From the NCBI GenBank assembly GCA_963826695.1, contig CAWGXZ010000004.1, forward strand, positions 992,001-1,056,000: DNA of 64,000 bases. The letters run 5' to 3'. Each line of letters opens with the position of its first letter. Positions within the stretch are counted from its first letter, which is position 1. Positions 62,125 to 64,000 of this stretch are shown in pieces. The notes below the pieces were generated by a model, which saw only the letters and a list, made by a program, of their open reading frames with translations, did not search any database and had not been told where the DNA came from. Source of the stretch: CAWGXZ01 sp963826695. Lineage in GTDB: Bacteria > Pseudomonadota > Gammaproteobacteria > Burkholderiales > Burkholderiaceae_C. A program made the position numbers and the translations under genes.

Positions 62125-63408
62125 ATGCTTGAACCCCTGCGTGCCGTCAAGGGCATGAACGACATCCTGCCGCCGGACTCGGCGCGCTGGGAAATGTTCG
62201 ACGAGCGCGTGCGTGCGCTGATGACACGCTATGGCTATGCGGCCGTGCGCACGCCGATCGTCGAGCCGACGGCGCTTTTCACCCGCGGGCTCGGCGAGGT
62301 GACCGATATTGTCGAGAAGGAGATGTATTCCTTCGAGGACGCGATGAACGGTGACCGGTTGACGCTGCGACCCGAAAACACCGCCGGCGTGGTCCGCGCG
62401 ATGAACGAACATTCGTTCCTCCGCGACGGCGGCAAGCGGCTCTGGTACAGCGGGCCGATGTTTCGCCACGAGCGGCCGCAGAAGGGTCGCTACCGGCAGT
62501 TCCACCAGATCGGCGCCGAGGCGCTCGGCTTTGCCGGGCCGGACGTCGATGCCGAGCTGATCCTGATGTGCCGGGCGCTCTGGCGCGACCTCGGCCTGGT
62601 GGAAGGGCGCGACCTGCGGCTCGAGATCAACACCCTCGGTCAAGTCGACGAGCGCCGTGCCCACCGTGCCGCATTGATCGCCCATTTCGAGGCCCATGCC
62701 CCGCAGCTCGACGACGAAGCGCTGCGCCGCCTGCACAGCAATCCACTGCGCATTCTCGACAGCAAGCAGCCAGCGCTGCAGCCGCTGATCGAAGCGGCAC
62801 CGCGACTGATCGACTTCGTCGGCGAGGCCTCGCGCGTCCACTTCGACCGGCTCTGTGCCCTGCTCGACGGCGCCGGTCTCGCTTGGCGCATCAACCCGCG
62901 CCTGGTGCGCGGCATGGACTACTACAACCTGACGGTTTTCGAATGGGTCACCGACCGGCTGGGTGCACAGGGCACCGTTTGCGGCGGTGGGCGCTATGAC
63001 GGCCTGATCGAACAGCTCGGCGGCAAGGCCGCACCCGCGGTGGGCTGGGGCCTCGGCATCGAGCGCGTGCTGCTGCTGATGCAGGCGTGCGGCGCCGAAC
63101 TGCCGGCACCCGCGCTCGACGTCTATGCGGTGGTGCAGTCGGAAACGGCCCAGGCCGCGGCGCTGCTCGCTGCCGAGCGCCTGCGCGCTGCGGGTCTGCG
63201 GGTGCTGATGCACGCGGGCGGCGGCAGCATGAAGGCCCAATTCCGGCGTGCCGATGCGAGTGGTGCCCGCTACGCGCTGATCTTCGGCGAGGCCGAAGTC
63301 GAGCGAGGCGAGGTCGCGCTGAAGGATCTGCGTGATGCCGCTGCGACGCAGCGCCTTCTGCCGCTCGCAGGTCTCGACGCATGGGGCCCGCAGCTGGGCG
63401 CTTCATAA
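62125..63408 (+). CDS. hisS: Histidyl-tRNA synthetase
   Basis: This class II synthetase charges tRNA-His. The 427-residue protein has the start LEPLRAVKGMNDILPPD, motif 1 near EPTALFTRGLGEVTDIVEKE, motif 2 MFRHERPQKGRYRQFHQIG, the histidine-binding RGMDYYNLTVFEW and GTVCGGGRYDGLIEQLGG, motif 3 GWGLGIERVLLL, and a C-terminal anticodon-binding domain. The ATG at 62125 gives the family N terminus. It is 74 bases after ispG and probably on the same transcript. Confidence 0.97.
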   Translation: MLEPLRAVKGMNDILPPDSARWEMFDERVRALMTRYGYAAVRTPIVEPTALFTRGLGEVTDIVEKEMYSFEDAMNGDRLTLRPENTAGVVRAMNEHSFLRDGGKRLWYSGPMFRHERPQKGRYRQFHQIGAEALGFAGPDVDAELILMCRALWRDLGLVEGRDLRLEINTLGQVDERRAHRAALIAHFEAHAPQLDDEALRRLHSNPLRILDSKQPALQPLIEAAPRLIDFVGEASRVHFDRLCALLDGAGLAWRINPRLVRGMDYYNLTVFEWVTDRLGAQGTVCGGGRYDGLIEQLGGKAAPAVGWGLGIERVLLLMQACGAELPAPALDVYAVVQSETAQAAALLAAERLRAAGLRVLMHAGGGSMKAQFRRADASGARYALIFGEAEVERGEVALKDLRDAAATQRLLPLAGLDAWGPQLGAS

Positions 63409-63442
63409 TCGCGCCTTCGGGTTCGTCCCTGACTCACTCCCC

Positions 63443-64000
63443 ATGGCCACACATCTCGACCTCGAAGAGCAGGAACAACTCGACCAGCTGAAAGCCTTCT
63501 GGAGGCAGTATGGCAACGCCATCACCTGGCTGCTGATTGCGGCACTCGGCGCGTTCGCTGCCTACAACGGCTGGAAGTGGTGGCAGCGCGACCAGGCCAC
63601 CAGCGCCGCGGCCATTTACGACGAACTCGACCGCGCGGCCGAAGCCGGCGACCTCGCCTTGTCGACCCGGATTTTCGAGGATCTGCGCTCGCGCCATCCG
63701 CGCACTGCCTTCGCTGGGCAGGGCGGACTGCTGGTTGCGAAGGTGCAGTTCGAAAAGGGGCAAACGGCGGCGGCACAGAGCGCACTGGCCTGGGTGCGCG
63801 ACCATGCGAGCGACCCGGCGTATCGAACCGTCGCGCGCCTGCGCCTCGCGGGAACACTGATGGAAGAAAAGAAGTTCGACCAGGCGCTGGCTCAGCTGGG
63901 CGAAGCCCCCTCTGGAGAGTTCACCAGCCTCGTCGCCGACCGGCGCGGCGACATCCTGAGTGCCATGGGCAAGCGCGACGAGGCGCGGCAGGCTTACACC
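63443..64000 (+). CDS. yfgM: YfgM family protein (ancillary SecYEG translocon subunit), truncated by window end
   Basis: YfgM is a single-pass membrane protein with a periplasmic TPR domain that meets SecYEG and periplasmic chaperones. The 186 residues visible begin MATHLDLEEQEQLDQLKAF. A membrane segment follows (AITWLLIAALGAFAAYNGW), then TPR-like helices (FAGQGGLLVAKVQFEKGQTA; RLRLAGTLMEEKKFDQALAQ). The usual length is about 210, so only the end is missing. Position after hisS is the conserved one; bamB and der would be expected next, outside the window. Confidence 0.92.
   Translation, partial: MATHLDLEEQEQLDQLKAFWRQYGNAITWLLIAALGAFAAYNGWKWWQRDQATSAAAIYDELDRAAEAGDLALSTRIFEDLRSRHPRTAFAGQGGLLVAKVQFEKGQTAAAQSALAWVRDHASDPAYRTVARLRLAGTLMEEKKFDQALAQLGEAPSGEFTSLVADRRGDILSAMGKRDEARQAYT

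Overview
The window is a gene-dense, very GC-rich chromosomal segment dominated by housekeeping genes. Gene content and order point to a betaproteobacterium: pepA-holC, odhAB-lpd-zapE, bamD divergent from rluD, scpB-rluB, ndk-rlmN-pilW-rodZ-ispG-hisS-yfgM, a class I PHA synthase with its thiolase, a FimV-like protein, and a small Trp-rich membrane protein. A Rhodocyclales or Accumulibacter-like lineage is my best guess. That is inference from gene order and style, not from a search.

Layout. 0-9 kb: dnaG and an H-NS-like gene (minus), the argA-yggX pair (minus), hrpA (plus, frameshifted) and a small membrane-associated protein. 9-12 kb: tRNA-Pro and tRNA-Arg, an unknown protein, and a FimV-like gene (frameshifted). 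12-17 kb (minus): an aminotransferase, and lptF-lptG-cbiX-cysB in an overlapping run. 17-21 kb (plus): pepA-holC, a short unknown gene, and an orphan branched-chain amino-acid binding protein. 20-25 kb: class I fumarase and a YqhA-family membrane protein (minus), then acs (plus). 25-30 kb: cytochrome c, Trp-rich protein, pgeF, a small membrane protein, and phaC-phaA. 30-37 kb: glnD and map (minus), purL (plus), tRNA-Leu (minus). 37-42 kb: etfBA, a palindromic element, an acyl-CoA dehydrogenase and a nitronate monooxygenase-like flavoprotein. 42-49 kb: the 2-oxoglutarate dehydrogenase complex and zapE. 49-54 kb: PP2C phosphatase, DinG-type helicase, bamD, rluD. 54-64 kb: scpB, rluB, ndk, rlmN, pilW, rodZ, ispG, hisS and yfgM, which runs off the end.

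How the genes work together. acs, phaA and phaC form an acetate-to-PHA route that lacks phaB here. etfBA, the acyl-CoA dehydrogenase and the flavoprotein suggest fatty-acyl oxidation. odhAB-lpd and fumarase belong to the TCA cycle. lptFG and bamD serve outer-membrane assembly. FimV-like and PilW point to type IV pili. GlnD implies PII-based nitrogen control.

I see no defence system, prophage, CRISPR array or secondary-metabolite cluster. The most unusual features are two palindromic, apparently mobile repeats. One is a 287-bp element with 36-bp perfect terminal inverted repeats that has rewritten the C terminus of DnaG; a 22-bp copy of its end lies over the dinG start. The other is a 234-bp symmetric palindrome of two 86-nt structured units between etfA and the acyl-CoA dehydrogenase, which looks REPIN-like. 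Five conserved genes (hrpA, fimV, lptG, the livK-like gene, odhB) carry frameshifts. Since lptG and odhB should be important genes, base-calling or assembly error is the first explanation.
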